From Asaia krungthepensis NRIC 0535 (lineage in GTDB: Bacteria > Pseudomonadota > Alphaproteobacteria > Acetobacterales > Acetobacteraceae), in the NCBI RefSeq assembly GCF_025995175.1, contig NZ_BAPV01000010.1, positions 151,619 through 215,618 on the forward strand: a DNA stretch of 64,000 nt, written 5' to 3'. The position numbers and the translations under genes were made by a program. The notes under the pieces were generated by a model that did no database searches, was not told where the DNA came from, and worked only from the letters and a program-made list of their open reading frames with translations. Position 1 is the stretch's first letter, and every line of letters starts with the position of its first letter. This document shows positions 44,895-53,750 of the stretch, piece by piece.

Positions 44895-45974
44895 CTACAT
44901 GAAGCCGATACTCAGGTTCGGGAACTGAGGCGTTGCGATTTCGTCGATGACGCCACCTCGCGCACGCAGAGCGTGATCGGGCCAGATGTCCATCACTGGG
45001 TGTGACGACGCTGCGTACTCGTCTGCCAACGCGGACCGCCGCTCAGTCTCGCCATCATGCAAGGCTCTTGCTATCATGACCGTCTCGGGAGACTCATCGC
45101 TCGCACCCCAGCCCCTGCCACCCACCGATTGACGCTGATCGGCAGTCACGGTGTCCGAAGCAGCTCGCGCCCTCATCGGTGGCACAAAATCTTCCAGATG
45201 CTGCTTTCCACCTTGCGGGAGGTCATCAATCGGGCCTTTGCCGCTTACAGAATACCCCCTCCCTCCTGTGACGAGCACAGGGGCCCCAGAAAGCCCTGGT
45301 GATGCGAGCGAGGTGAACACCGTTGGACTTTTCCTCAGACGATACATGTTCGGGGGAGGGTTTCCTGCAGCCTCGCGCCATCGCATCCCCATCGTATGAA
45401 AAGCCTTGGTCACACCCAGCCCTGCCACGTCTGACCCAGCTACTCTGCGTAGGTGCCGCAGCAAATTGCTCCAGCCCCCGGCGACATGGTGGGCCTTGGT
45501 GTAATCCCAACGGCGCATTGCGCCGAAAGGCGAGCCGCCTTCCCTAGTTATGGCTCCGACGCTGGAATGCCATACAGCCGCGGAGACCGGGAGGCTTCGC
45601 GGCGATCCAAGGCAGGATCGGAAAATATCTACCAGAGGACGAGTGCTATTCCTCCCATGCCTCATGACACCAGTCTTCTTGTGTCGAAACCCTTTCTGCC
45701 CCGCAACAGGAGCGACACCCCATACATCGCACCTTTGTCTCTCCCTGTCGTTGCGACCGAGCGGCGCTGTCCAGCCATGCGCTGCCGTAGCGAATTTTTT
45801 TCTGCCACTTACATGGATGGTTTTTCGCGCAATCACTCTGCTTGTAACCGTACTCCTCTCGGGCACAAAGCATGGTATGGAAGGCGGAAGAGCCATTCTG
45901 ACGCGTCCGAGAGCTGGCTCAGAAAATAGGAACATGGCTTTCCGGGTACTCCGGCGATAGTCATCAGAGTTCAT
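44895..45974 (-). CDS. Candidate tail tape-measure protein (short)
   Basis: The 359-residue frame occupies the slot directly after the frameshifted tail chaperone, where myoviruses encode the tape measure. ATG 45974 lies inside the end of the -1 frame of the chaperone (ATGAACTCTGA), so translation is probably coupled. The product is Arg-, Gly- and Pro-rich. It has no long coiled coil or clear membrane helix and is far shorter than usual tape measures. Family motifs were not seen. Either the tail is short or the gene is degenerate or of another function. Confidence 0.5.
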   Translation of the reverse strand: MNSDDYRRSTRKAMFLFSEPALGRVRMALPPSIPCFVPERSTVTSRVIARKTIHVSGRKKFATAAHGWTAPLGRNDRERQRCDVWGVAPVAGQKGFRHKKTGVMRHGRNSTRPLVDIFRSCLGSPRSLPVSAAVWHSSVGAITREGGSPFGAMRRWDYTKAHHVAGGWSNLLRHLRRVAGSDVAGLGVTKAFHTMGMRWREAAGNPPPNMYRLRKSPTVFTSLASPGLSGAPVLVTGGRGYSVSGKGPIDDLPQGGKQHLEDFVPPMRARAASDTVTADQRQSVGGRGWGASDESPETVMIARALHDGETERRSALADEYAASSHPVMDIWPDHALRARGGVIDEIATPQFPNLSIGFM

Positions 45975-46469
45975 GCACTGGTTCCTCGTCGTACCGAGCG
46001 AGGCTCCAGTTGAAGGTGAAGCCCTCCATCTCCGCCAGTGCGACACAGGCTGCGATCCGTCGCGCCCGAGACCAACGCTCCAGTAATGGCCACGGCACCC
46101 CGTTTTTCAGCAGATAAAGCACCTCACGAAAAACGGGATGCCGACTCAGTTTTTTGACGTGTCCAGCATGCCATCGCCGGCCGACGCATCCGCAACGAAA
46201 ACCTCCTGCAACGCCGAGAGACCGTCATTGCCGATGCGACGGGCCAGATCCTTGATCTCGTCTTTCGTTGCAGGCATCTGGACCGGAACGCCATTGATGG
46301 CGCTGACCGAGCAGATCATCTGTGCATAAGAGAGCCAGGCAGAGGCAGAAGGACCGGATACGGCACTTCCTCCCGCTTCGATCAGATCGAGCATATCGGC
46401 CGGATCGAGAGCGCGCAGGCTCAAATCATGCCCGGATCGCACTTCGAGTTTCTGGGGGAGGCCGCTCAT
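45964..46469 (-). CDS. Tail assembly chaperone, -1 frameshift product
   Basis: The longer form made by slipping at A AAA AAC (46155-46149). The first 106 residues are those of the short form. After the slip the -1 frame reads KKLSRHPVFREVLYLLKNG, then VPWPLLERWSRARRIAACVA, continuing through MEGFTFNWSLARYDEEPVHEL to a stop at 45966-45964, for a total near 168 residues. The extension has no start codon of its own and is protein-like, containing a helical P-W-x-x-L-E-R-W-S segment. This equals the G/GT (lambda) and E/E+E' (P2) arrangement. The site is seen in the sequence; frameshifting is inferred. Confidence 0.72.
46146..46469 (-). CDS. Tail assembly chaperone, short form
   Basis: A 107-residue protein (MSGLPQKLEVRSGHDLSLRA) with DPADMLDLIEAGGS, then PVQMPATKDEIKDLARRIG and NDGLSALQEV. 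It is mostly helical, as in gpG/gpE-type chaperones that bind the tape measure during tail assembly. It ends DTSKN, immediately followed by TGA; the last two sense codons are part of the slippery heptamer. It overlaps the tube gene stop by 4 bases. Position between tube and tape measure is the main evidence for function. Confidence 0.78.
   Translation of the reverse strand: MSGLPQKLEVRSGHDLSLRALDPADMLDLIEAGGSAVSGPSASAWLSYAQMICSVSAINGVPVQMPATKDEIKDLARRIGNDGLSALQEVFVADASAGDGMLDTSKN
46149..46155 (-). promoter_or_regulatory. Programmed -1 frameshift site A AAA AAC
   Basis: On the minus strand the zero-frame codons TCA AAA AAC TGA contain the heptamer A AAA AAC (46155 down to 46149) in the X XXY YYZ phase required for -1 slippage, directly before the stop. 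Slipping gives AAA AAA CTG and opens 61 further codons. Confidence 0.75.
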
Positions 46470-46891
46470 GAAATCTTGCTCCTCAATGACGCGTAAAACT
46501 GGACATGCTGGTGAATCATCCCCTCAGCCTGCCATCTGTCCGTCTTGAGCGAGAGAGAAACCCCGCCATATTCCCAGGTTGTCTGCGTCCCATCGGGCTC
46601 GCGAATATACTGGTAAAGCGTGCCACTGCCGATGCTTCCGGCATTCCAGAATGCGGCCTCGATCGCCGCGACAAGGCTGTCCAGATTGGCATTGGCGCGG
46701 GCAATCGTGAATACGCCCCGCCAGCCGCTCGGCGTGTTGAATTCGACGGGCAGACCATTGAGGGGAGTTGCGCGCTGGGTGATGGTATGTTGCTCAGCCT
46801 GGAATCCCGTCACGTCACGCAAATCAATACGCGATCCGTTCCAGAGCAGGGTGATCCGGCAATCTCGTCCGATACTGTAAGGATTGACCAT
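46466..46891 (-). CDS. Phage tail tube protein
   Basis: A 141-residue protein that forms the inner tube of the contractile tail. It is placed directly after the sheath gene (3-base gap) and before the chaperone (4-base overlap), the invariant sheath-tube-chaperone order. The sequence is beta-rich: DCRITLLWNGSRIDLRDVTGF, GWRGVFTIARANANLDSLVAA, and EYGGVSLSLKTDRWQAEGMIH. This suits the tube-family beta-sandwich, with the helix around VAAIEAAFWNAGS. Length is at the lower end of the usual range. Confidence 0.8.
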   Translation of the reverse strand: MVNPYSIGRDCRITLLWNGSRIDLRDVTGFQAEQHTITQRATPLNGLPVEFNTPSGWRGVFTIARANANLDSLVAAIEAAFWNAGSIGSGTLYQYIREPDGTQTTWEYGGVSLSLKTDRWQAEGMIHQHVQFYASLRSKIS

Positions 46892-46894
46892 CGA

Positions 46895-48385
46895 TCAAAT
46901 ACTCCCACTGGCAGTGCTGACATTTACCGAGGCACCGCCCTGCAAGTTGATGATGAATTTCTCGTTGATGCCCTGATACTGGACCTGCACATCAGCCTGC
47001 ACATATCCCGTCGCGATCCGCTCAATGGGGTTGTTGGAGCTGTCGCATATCACGGCATAAGGCAGGCGTCCCCCGGTGATCCCCAAAATGCCCTGAGAAA
47101 GCAATCCTGACAAAAAACCGAGGAGAGAAGCGCGAATATTTCCAAACAGCGTGTCGTTGATCACGCTGCCCACATATTGTCCCATCGATCCCTGAAGACT
47201 ACGCGCAAGATAATGCGTCAACCTTGTGTACGCGTCATTCTGGATTGCAACATTCGACGACGTGTTATGCCCCGAACGCATCGACCAGTATTGCCCGCCG
47301 GGTGAGGGATTACAGATCACATCAATGCCGTGCTCGATCAACAGGCCGAGCTCCGCGATCGTATAGCCGAAGCGATTGGATTCGAGCCCGTTTTTCTGGC
47401 TACCCACGACACCTGTCAACGGCTTGTTGAGCCCTGACTGTTCAGGCGAAAGGGCCGCCAGCTTCGCAGCAGCAAATATTGCTGGACTGACCAGCTGCAA
47501 ACCAAGCGTATCGTCATTCCACCAGAGCCAGTCACCATGCATGTATTTCAGCACGGGCGAGGAAAGACCTGATGCCGCCCGGCTTTGGACGGCCTGGGCT
47601 GGCGTCTCCCCTTTCGGGCCGGCGCCGACCATATAGACTGCTTCAGCCTGACCGAAAGCCAGCATTGCTGTCATGGAGGAAGCGTCACCTGTACCTGCCA
47701 GCACGGCAATGGCGCATCCCTGATTGGCCAGAGCCTGCAATCCTGTCTTGGCTTCGGATGAGCCGATCAGTCGCGCTACGGGTGGTTCGGCTCCATCGCT
47801 TCCCCCCGCGAGGGTGATCGTCCCAGTACTGTCAATTGCCGTATGATCTGTCGGCTCGATCACCACCAGCGCTCGCGTGTCGTCCGCCACGGCCTTTTGC
47901 AGGGCAAGCCAATCCATGCCCTGATAACTCGCCGTGCCCAGTTCCTCATGGGAGACAGTCAGACCAAAAACACCATCGCGATAGTTCTGACGCGCCAGGG
48001 TGAGGCTGATGCCATTACCCGCAGACCCGGTATGGCGTGCCCGAATGCGTGCATTGTCCAACATCCCCAGCGCACAACTATCCGTTCCGTCTGTGACACG
48101 AACCAGGCAGAACTGACTTGCCCCCTGATGAACCGCAATATCCACCGCCAGATTGAGATTGGATATTGAGGCACGTTTTCCACCGAAAGCCTCGCGGCAC
48201 TGCGCCACGCTTCCCAGTATCGTCGGCGTATCAGACGGCCCCCAGGACGCTGTACCGACAACGCCCAGCAATCCTGAGGAAAGCCCGGCAATTTGCAGGG
48301 TCTCCGGTTGCGCAATCTGCACATACAGGTCAGGAACCGGCAAGGCGGCCGTATTCAGCGCACCACTCTCAATAAGTTGCGGCAT
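46895..48385 (-). CDS. Phage contractile tail sheath protein
   Basis: A 496-residue sheath protein, the contractile outer cylinder. The family pattern is visible from the N-terminus (GLLGVVGTASWGPSDTPTILGS, CREAFGG), where sheath proteins have v-v-G-a-W-G-P. Through the insertion domains it runs to the C-terminal core: NRFGYTIAELGLLIEHGIDVICN, the MRSGHNTSSN segment, the YTRLTHYLARSLQ helix and LLGFLSGLLSQG. It ends in the strand that interlocks with neighbouring subunits (FIINLQGGASVNVS). Confidence 0.92.
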   Translation of the reverse strand: MPQLIESGALNTAALPVPDLYVQIAQPETLQIAGLSSGLLGVVGTASWGPSDTPTILGSVAQCREAFGGKRASISNLNLAVDIAVHQGASQFCLVRVTDGTDSCALGMLDNARIRARHTGSAGNGISLTLARQNYRDGVFGLTVSHEELGTASYQGMDWLALQKAVADDTRALVVIEPTDHTAIDSTGTITLAGGSDGAEPPVARLIGSSEAKTGLQALANQGCAIAVLAGTGDASSMTAMLAFGQAEAVYMVGAGPKGETPAQAVQSRAASGLSSPVLKYMHGDWLWWNDDTLGLQLVSPAIFAAAKLAALSPEQSGLNKPLTGVVGSQKNGLESNRFGYTIAELGLLIEHGIDVICNPSPGGQYWSMRSGHNTSSNVAIQNDAYTRLTHYLARSLQGSMGQYVGSVINDTLFGNIRASLLGFLSGLLSQGILGITGGRLPYAVICDSSNNPIERIATGYVQADVQVQYQGINEKFIINLQGGASVNVSTASGSI

Positions 48386-48415
48386 GGAAAATCCTTCTGG
48401 TTTCCAGAAATAAGG

Positions 48416-49390
48416 CTAGGAGGCGTAAGACGGGAATACCGTTCCAGCCGCATCAAGGCACCAGCCCTGATAGGCCACTGGCATGTCCTGTCTCATCGCT
48501 ATCTCGCGCAATGCTTCAAAGGGTATGTCGTCGTGCAGGCCGTCCGGTTCATGACCGAATGATGACCTGCTCCCCTCTGACAGGACCCATCCGCCACCAG
48601 CGAGCATCTGGGGCGACCAGAGTTCGTCATAATCATCCCAAAAGACCCGCAGTCTCAAATCGCGCCGGTAAAGGGACTGGGTCTGCATCGCGTCCTGATC
48701 CTCCTCACCCTCGATGAGAATCTGTGCCTTGCGTCCGTCGGGTAAATCGAGCCAGTCCCGGGGTAGTAGATGATGGCGCGCGATTATTCCCAGAAGCTCG
48801 CGGTTTTTGCTGCGCGTCGTCCAGATCGACATGGTGAAACGTTGGCACTGACGTCTGAGGAGACAGGTCGAACGCCCGTATCCCCCTATGCCACCACTCA
48901 GCGCACCTGAGGGAACATGCAGCACATTGCCTGATGCTTCCAGTCCATCCCCCTGCATGGCAAGAGCTTGAGCGACCTGCGTCATCGACTCATTTTCGTG
49001 CGCAACATGGCGCAAAGCGTGAGAGCGCCCGTCACCAGTCTTCCAGGCAAGCATGACAATACCGGGCACTTTGCTGTCACTCTCAGACATGAAGGAGGCT
49101 TGGCGCCCCTCTACTCGTACCTCGATACTGGGCTTCACTATCAGAGTGGTGACCCATTCACGCCCGAGCGGTGGCGCAAGGTTCTCCTGCGTGCCAGCTA
49201 CCGGCGCAAACGTGATGTAAATCACATCGTCACGTAAAGACGGGGTCGAAAACAGATCCGACGGCATGAGCACACCCGCCCTGAAGATAACGGAAGCGTC
49301 CCGCAACTGAGCAAGCAAAGAGGCTTTCGCCGCGAACCCTGAAGCGCAGCACAGGGCGAGCCCACGGGTCACGTCGGAGATACCCGTCAT
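48416..49390 (-). CDS. Phage neck/tail-completion protein candidate
   Basis: A 324-residue protein just upstream of the sheath. It opens MTGISDVTRGLALCCASGFA and includes a beta-rich stretch (DDVIYITFAPVAGTQENLA, EWVTTLIVKPSIEVRVEGRQ), a central LHVPSGALSGGIGGYGRS and an acidic QILIEGEEDQDAMQTQ with LRVFWDDYDELW. I do not recognise a family by sequence. Its place between head connectors and sheath suggests a tail-terminator or neck function. There is a 2-base gap to the preceding gene. Confidence 0.6.
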   Translation of the reverse strand: MTGISDVTRGLALCCASGFAAKASLLAQLRDASVIFRAGVLMPSDLFSTPSLRDDVIYITFAPVAGTQENLAPPLGREWVTTLIVKPSIEVRVEGRQASFMSESDSKVPGIVMLAWKTGDGRSHALRHVAHENESMTQVAQALAMQGDGLEASGNVLHVPSGALSGGIGGYGRSTCLLRRQCQRFTMSIWTTRSKNRELLGIIARHHLLPRDWLDLPDGRKAQILIEGEEDQDAMQTQSLYRRDLRLRVFWDDYDELWSPQMLAGGGWVLSEGSRSSFGHEPDGLHDDIPFEALREIAMRQDMPVAYQGWCLDAAGTVFPSYAS

Positions 49391-49392
49391 AC

Positions 49393-50028
49393 TCAGACCT
49401 GCTGCACGGAGAGAACAGCGCGTGTGCCGTTTTGCGAGAGCTCCACTGCATCCACCAGATAGCGCATACCGGTCTCATCAATGAGTTGCATGTAGGGCAT
49501 CAAACAAAAGTCAGGCAGAAGCGGAAGATGCATCATGTAACTACCCGCCCGTAACGATCCGGGCATACCGCTATGCCGATCCCCGCCTCTGCCATGGAGC
49601 GAAATACTTGCCGGACATTTTTGCACATATCCTCCTTCATCTCCTCGCATGCCCATTATCGTGACCTGGCGATTACATGCGGTGCACAGCAGGGGTCGCA
49701 GGGATTCTTTCTCTGCCACGAAATAGAAACGCCCGGCCTGCTGCAATAAATCGCCGACACGCAGGTGCAGAGTATCGCCGAGGGCATAAAGAGACGTCTG
49801 TCCCCATGACCTGGGCCGACGCATTCTGAAACTTGCGTCGGTATCGAAACAGATAAAGGGCGTTCCTATCAGCGTAGAGAAGGGACGTGCGAGGTCGCGA
49901 ACCCGATAATGATACGTGCACGCGCCCACCCGACGGGCCAGTCTTGCCGCACCCGCGTCAAGGCGACGTTGCAGATATCCAGGCGAACGAACCTCATCAG
50001 GGCCGAAATTATTCATCATTCCCCTCAT
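49393..50028 (-). CDS. Phage structural protein, unknown (connector region)
   Basis: A 211-residue protein in the head-to-tail connector segment. It has an N-terminal Arg-rich helix (GYLQRRLDAGAARLARRVGA). A middle part follows, with HLRVGDLLQQAGRFYFVAEK and a Cys pair LLCTACNRQVTI; then a beta-rich C-terminus, YLVDAVELSQNGTRAVLSVQ. The last segment resembles the domain of head completion/stopper proteins in layout, but no motif is decisive. ATG 50028 is preceded by other in-frame starts; MMNNFG three codons on is an alternative. Confidence 0.58.
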   Translation of the reverse strand: MRGMMNNFGPDEVRSPGYLQRRLDAGAARLARRVGACTYHYRVRDLARPFSTLIGTPFICFDTDASFRMRRPRSWGQTSLYALGDTLHLRVGDLLQQAGRFYFVAEKESLRPLLCTACNRQVTIMGMRGDEGGYVQKCPASISLHGRGGDRHSGMPGSLRAGSYMMHLPLLPDFCLMPYMQLIDETGMRYLVDAVELSQNGTRAVLSVQQV

Positions 50029-50074
50029 CGCCGCCGCAGGGTAAACTCAGCGCGGCTATTCCAAAGCGCCTGGA

Positions 50075-50473
50075 TCAGATGTGGATTGCCGCATGATCCT
50101 TCAGGTCCGGCCCCGGCGCGACACCCAGGAAACCGCAGAGCCTGCGACGCCACCATTCCAGCAGTTTCACGCGTTCAGGGACTTCCCGCCTGTTGCGCGT
50201 CCATACAGAGATGGTCTCGATGTCCAGGCTTTCCGACGCCCCATGAATGGCTTTTTCCATCTGCGCCAAAGTCTGAAGAAAATAACGAACCCGACGGCGC
50301 TCCGCTTCGCTCAGCGTGTTGAGACGCCATTCCAGCGCCCCTGCTCCCTGAAAAAACCGCCAGGAACTTTCTCCACTCGCAACATCGCCAAGCGCAGCGT
50401 AACCACAAAAACGCCGGATTTCCGCCTTCTCCGCATCGTCGAGATCAGCACCAGAAGCCTGCGCAGAAAGCAT
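50075..50473 (-). CDS. Putative head-tail connector protein
   Basis: A 132-residue, strongly helical protein directly after the capsid gene. ATG 50473 (MLSAQASGADLDDAEKAEIR) is used because the frame upstream of it lies inside the capsid gene; the ribosome-binding site is weak. The helices RRRVRYFLQTLAQMEKAIHG and VKLLEWWRRRLCGFLGVAPG fit the all-alpha adaptor (gp6/gp15-like) fold that binds below the portal. That is inference from position and helicity only. Confidence 0.6.
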   Translation of the reverse strand: MLSAQASGADLDDAEKAEIRRFCGYAALGDVASGESSWRFFQGAGALEWRLNTLSEAERRRVRYFLQTLAQMEKAIHGASESLDIETISVWTRNRREVPERVKLLEWWRRRLCGFLGVAPGPDLKDHAAIHI

Positions 50474-50487
50474 CTGGTCGCAGGAAC

Positions 50488-51855
50488 TCAACTCCCCGGC
50501 CCACCGGCGTCCGTACCGAGCGTCTCGATCACAACGCCACGCTTGAGATAGGCATTGGTGGCCGTCGGTATGATCGAAGCATCTGCCGTGACATCTGTCG
50601 GCAGGGCGAACCCCCCGATCCAGTACCAGGACTGCGCGATAATCTGCTTCAGACGGTCGAGCGGTTCGCGTGTCACCATCGCCACACCATCGACCATCTC
50701 GATCAGCGCCCGTTCCGCATCCGGAATGTCCGTATGTCCTACACATGCGCAGTCCCCCTCGACGAGCGCACCCTGACCTACAAGCAACGCCCTGTGTATG
50801 GGCCCGCCTCCCAGCGAGGCCTGCTGTGGCGCCTCGGTCGTCGGCACAAAGCGTACCCCCAGCAATTCGATGACCTGTCCGGATCGGTATTCTTCCGATC
50901 CGTAGGCGCCGCGATAGAGGTATTTGAAATCTGCATCCCGAAACAGCGATAGAAGCTGCAGGTCATCGAGATAGCAATTATACGCGCCGTCGATCATCGG
51001 CACGTTATTGCGGCGCAGCGACGCCACGCCTGCAAGCACATGCTGGATACCGAGCGTGTCGCCATCGCTCGCTCTGAGTTCCGCCGTCGTCCGTTTTCCA
51101 TTCGGCCGCAGAACGAGAGGCGCGGTCGAGGCAATCACCGCCATACCGGCCGTCGCGTCGGCTACCGAAACCGCTACGGAGAGCTGCAGCTGCCCGGAAA
51201 TTCCCCCAGGAGCTTTTGAGACATTCACCGTATCCGCCACACTGCCGACAAGCGTGTAAACACCGCTGCCTATCGTCACGACCATTCCAGGTCCGGCATT
51301 GACAGGCCGAACAAGGCCCGATGCAATCACAAATTGAAATCCCCGGATATCGTCCACTGCCACTGTGGTCGTTTTCGCGGTTGCTGTCGTCACGACACGC
51401 GTATTGCCCCCCAGATATCCGCCAACGCCGCCGGGTACCCCGCCGAAGAGCGCGTTTCTCGCCAATCGGTCGAGCGATTGCATCGCCTGCATGCCATTTG
51501 TCTGCGCATTGGCCAGGAACTGCGATGCAATGCCCACCCCTGTCGTCACCATGTTCAAATCGATGGTGTCGCCATATTGGTTGATACTGAGCGTATATTG
51601 CTCGATCGCCCAGCCGCTTGACGACAAGCCATTATCGAAATTGGTGTTACCCGACGGCAAAAGCGGAGTTGTGACCGGTGCCTTGAGGCTTTTGCGCGTT
51701 TTTGTCAGCGTTTCGCCTATCGCATTGAGAAATAATTCCCGGTCAGCGATTGCCCGGAATCCCAGACGTGCATGAAGGCCAGTTTGAAATTCCCTTGCCA
51801 GAAAACCCTGCTGTATCGCCGCACGAAGCTGTTCCGGAAAATTCTCGATTCCCAT
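50488..51855 (-). CDS. Phage major capsid protein
   Basis: A 455-residue head protein. The N-terminal region is helical (LRAAIQQGFLAREFQTGLHA). It is followed by DNGLSSSGWAIEQYTLSINQYG and LNMVTTGVGIASQFLANAQ, where P22/HK97-type coats have the E-loop and spine helix. An insertion of Ig-like strands at ~175-235 carries PGMVVTIGSGVYTLVGSVAD. The P-domain/A-domain part has DGAYNCYLDDLQLLSLFRD. It ends in helix plus strands, KQIIAQSWYWIGGFALP. Downstream of a scaffold-like gene by 22 bases, it sits in the standard capsid position. Confidence 0.82.
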   Translation of the reverse strand: MGIENFPEQLRAAIQQGFLAREFQTGLHARLGFRAIADRELFLNAIGETLTKTRKSLKAPVTTPLLPSGNTNFDNGLSSSGWAIEQYTLSINQYGDTIDLNMVTTGVGIASQFLANAQTNGMQAMQSLDRLARNALFGGVPGGVGGYLGGNTRVVTTATAKTTTVAVDDIRGFQFVIASGLVRPVNAGPGMVVTIGSGVYTLVGSVADTVNVSKAPGGISGQLQLSVAVSVADATAGMAVIASTAPLVLRPNGKRTTAELRASDGDTLGIQHVLAGVASLRRNNVPMIDGAYNCYLDDLQLLSLFRDADFKYLYRGAYGSEEYRSGQVIELLGVRFVPTTEAPQQASLGGGPIHRALLVGQGALVEGDCACVGHTDIPDAERALIEMVDGVAMVTREPLDRLKQIIAQSWYWIGGFALPTDVTADASIIPTATNAYLKRGVVIETLGTDAGGPGS

Positions 51856-51877
51856 ATTTCTCTCCCTGATCCGCTAT

Positions 51878-52309
51878 TCAGATGATGCCGGCCAGAAATT
51901 GCCGCTTGCGTGCCACGTAATCCTGATCGGTAAGCCGCCTCGCGTCCTGCGTTTCGGCGGACGCTGGACGGGGCGTATTCGTCTGACATTCAGCGCTCGT
52001 CTTCCCTCCTGCGGTCTCTCGAAAAAGATAGCGGCGCGCCCGTTTGGCTTCTGCGATTGCGGCTTCTACCCCCGTTGGAATACCCTCGTCAGACCACCCG
52101 ATCGCCGAGCGATCCACGACCCCGAGAATAAGGTCAGGATCATGGGCCCCGACACGCATGGCCTCGGCGCGCAGGGCTCCTGTCAGAACAGTCTGCCGCG
52201 CCGCCTTGTTAACCTCGGCCATTTCTGCCTGATGGCCCTGAACCAGGGAGTCACGCTCAACAGTGAGCCGAGCAACAGTTTCGCGAAGCGCATCGATTTC
52301 ATCCGTCAT
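51878..52309 (-). CDS. Putative capsid scaffold protein
   Basis: A 143-residue protein between portal and capsid, the normal place for a scaffold. The first 45 residues are a clear coiled coil (EIDALRETVARLTVERDSLV, then EMAEVNKAARQ). A small globular part follows (AHDPDLILGVVDRSAIG, AAIAEAKRARRYLF), then a polar tail ending in VARKRQFLAGII. Scaffold-type composition (high Ala, Glu and Arg; one Cys) supports the call. It overlaps the portal gene's 3' end by 11 bases. Confidence 0.7.
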   Translation of the reverse strand: MTDEIDALRETVARLTVERDSLVQGHQAEMAEVNKAARQTVLTGALRAEAMRVGAHDPDLILGVVDRSAIGWSDEGIPTGVEAAIAEAKRARRYLFRETAGGKTSAECQTNTPRPASAETQDARRLTDQDYVARKRQFLAGII

Positions 52310-53741
52310 GGTCGCTATTTCCGAATTCTTCCGTCACGTCGCTTTGCGTCGTCCGGATCTTGATCCATTCCGCTGCGGGATCCGTGATACCTGCCGCGCT
52401 CGCATAAATTCGCGCTGCATTTTCGCGGCTCAGGAGCCCGGCATCGAGCGCGGTCCTCAGACCCGCGGCCAACGGCTGCAATTCAACCTCATCTGCCGTG
52501 AACCAGGCAGGCCAGTGCAAGGCGAGCCCTCCCGGATCGAGGTCACGGTACCTTACCCCCCCGATATCGAGCCCCCCTGGCAAGACAGACGAGAAATGAC
52601 AAAGCATTTTGTACAAGCATAACAGGCCGTTATGACCAAAGCTGCCTCTGAGGCGGTCGACCATCCAGATCAGGGGCTGGCACATCAGTTCCATGGCGCG
52701 TCCCGATTGCGGGGCACCCAGCCGGTCGCCATGCATCCGGTTACCGTGGAGCTGCTCGAGAACAAGCTGCCGCAATTCCCGGTAATGAGAAAGTACAGCG
52801 CCCGCCGCCGCACCATTGATCTCGAGAAGCTTGGCGTCCCCTTCCGGGGGCAATGTCAGTGCCGAGGCTGCCCCGCCCTGTCGCGCTACACCCTCCGGTA
52901 TGTCAGGCGTCTTGAGAACGAGTGTCGGGTCCGATCCGTATTTCAAACCCCTTCCTGCCTGTGAAAGCAGGTAGTCTGCCTCTATAACCGTATCGATCGC
53001 CTTCTCGAAGCTGCACTCGCCTTCGGGCTCCCGACCATCTCCGCCGGGATTGCGTATCCAGACGATAGGCACAACACCCAGACCATGAACCACCGTCCGA
53101 CCACTATCGATACGCGGCTTGCCCTCTTCTCCGACAGGAAAGGGTACGTCGTACAGGATCTCGCGTCGTGTCCAGCGCCGCTGCCACCAGTAGCGCGTTT
53201 CTTCCCCACCGGTTCCAGGCGTGATCCCGTTCGCCAGCAATTCCCGACCTGTTACGACATAGCGCTCTGTCACGCTCAACAACGTGCCATCACGATCCCA
53301 TTCCGGTGTCAGATAGGCTGTGCCAAGTACAGAAACCGAGGCCCGATCCGAAATCACCTCGACCCAGAGCGCAACCGAACCAACAGCTCCCCAGAGTGCC
53401 GCCTGCATCATGCATGGCTGCAGCGAGGCCTCGGCAGCAAACCGGTTCAGCGCCAGGGCAGTCTTCGCGTCGAGTGACAAGGCCAGCGGCCAATGAGTGG
53501 TCCCGAAAAGAAGCGATACCGCCTCATCGACGACAGTCCGGCACAGATTGGTACGAACAGAAGGACGTCGTTGGGATAGCGGAATATACTCCCCTGCCGG
53601 GCTGCGCTCCATCGCAAAGGGATAGGGCAAGACATCATATTGCGTCCCGTCGAGTACCTTCTGCAGGGCCAGAAGCCTGAGGGTACGCGACGTCAGCCCC
53701 GACGATGACGGGTATCGTCGCTGGAGCGCCAGCCAATCCAT
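52299..53741 (-). CDS. Phage portal protein
   Basis: A 480-residue portal, the dodecameric ring through which DNA enters the head. It follows the large terminase by 9 bases. The sequence has the features of the SPP1 gp6-like group: VRTNLCRTVVDEAVSLLFGTTHW, the wing/stem region (YWWQRRWTRREILYDVPF, GLGVVPIVWIRNPGG), the clip region ADYLLSQAGRGLKYGSDPTLVL, and LVLEQLHGNRMHGDRLGAPQ in the crown-stem helix. ATG 53741 gives MDWLALQRRYPSSSG. Confidence 0.83.
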   Translation of the reverse strand: MDWLALQRRYPSSSGLTSRTLRLLALQKVLDGTQYDVLPYPFAMERSPAGEYIPLSQRRPSVRTNLCRTVVDEAVSLLFGTTHWPLALSLDAKTALALNRFAAEASLQPCMMQAALWGAVGSVALWVEVISDRASVSVLGTAYLTPEWDRDGTLLSVTERYVVTGRELLANGITPGTGGEETRYWWQRRWTRREILYDVPFPVGEEGKPRIDSGRTVVHGLGVVPIVWIRNPGGDGREPEGECSFEKAIDTVIEADYLLSQAGRGLKYGSDPTLVLKTPDIPEGVARQGGAASALTLPPEGDAKLLEINGAAAGAVLSHYRELRQLVLEQLHGNRMHGDRLGAPQSGRAMELMCQPLIWMVDRLRGSFGHNGLLCLYKMLCHFSSVLPGGLDIGGVRYRDLDPGGLALHWPAWFTADEVELQPLAAGLRTALDAGLLSRENAARIYASAAGITDPAAEWIKIRTTQSDVTEEFGNSDHDG

Positions 53742-53750
53742 GCCATTTCC

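Noticed and set aside
45453..45929. 158-codon plus-strand frame opposite the tape-measure candidate
   Set aside because: Opposite in direction to every structural gene of the operon; composition is Arg/Ser/Pro-rich without motif. The minus frame keeps the operon continuous.
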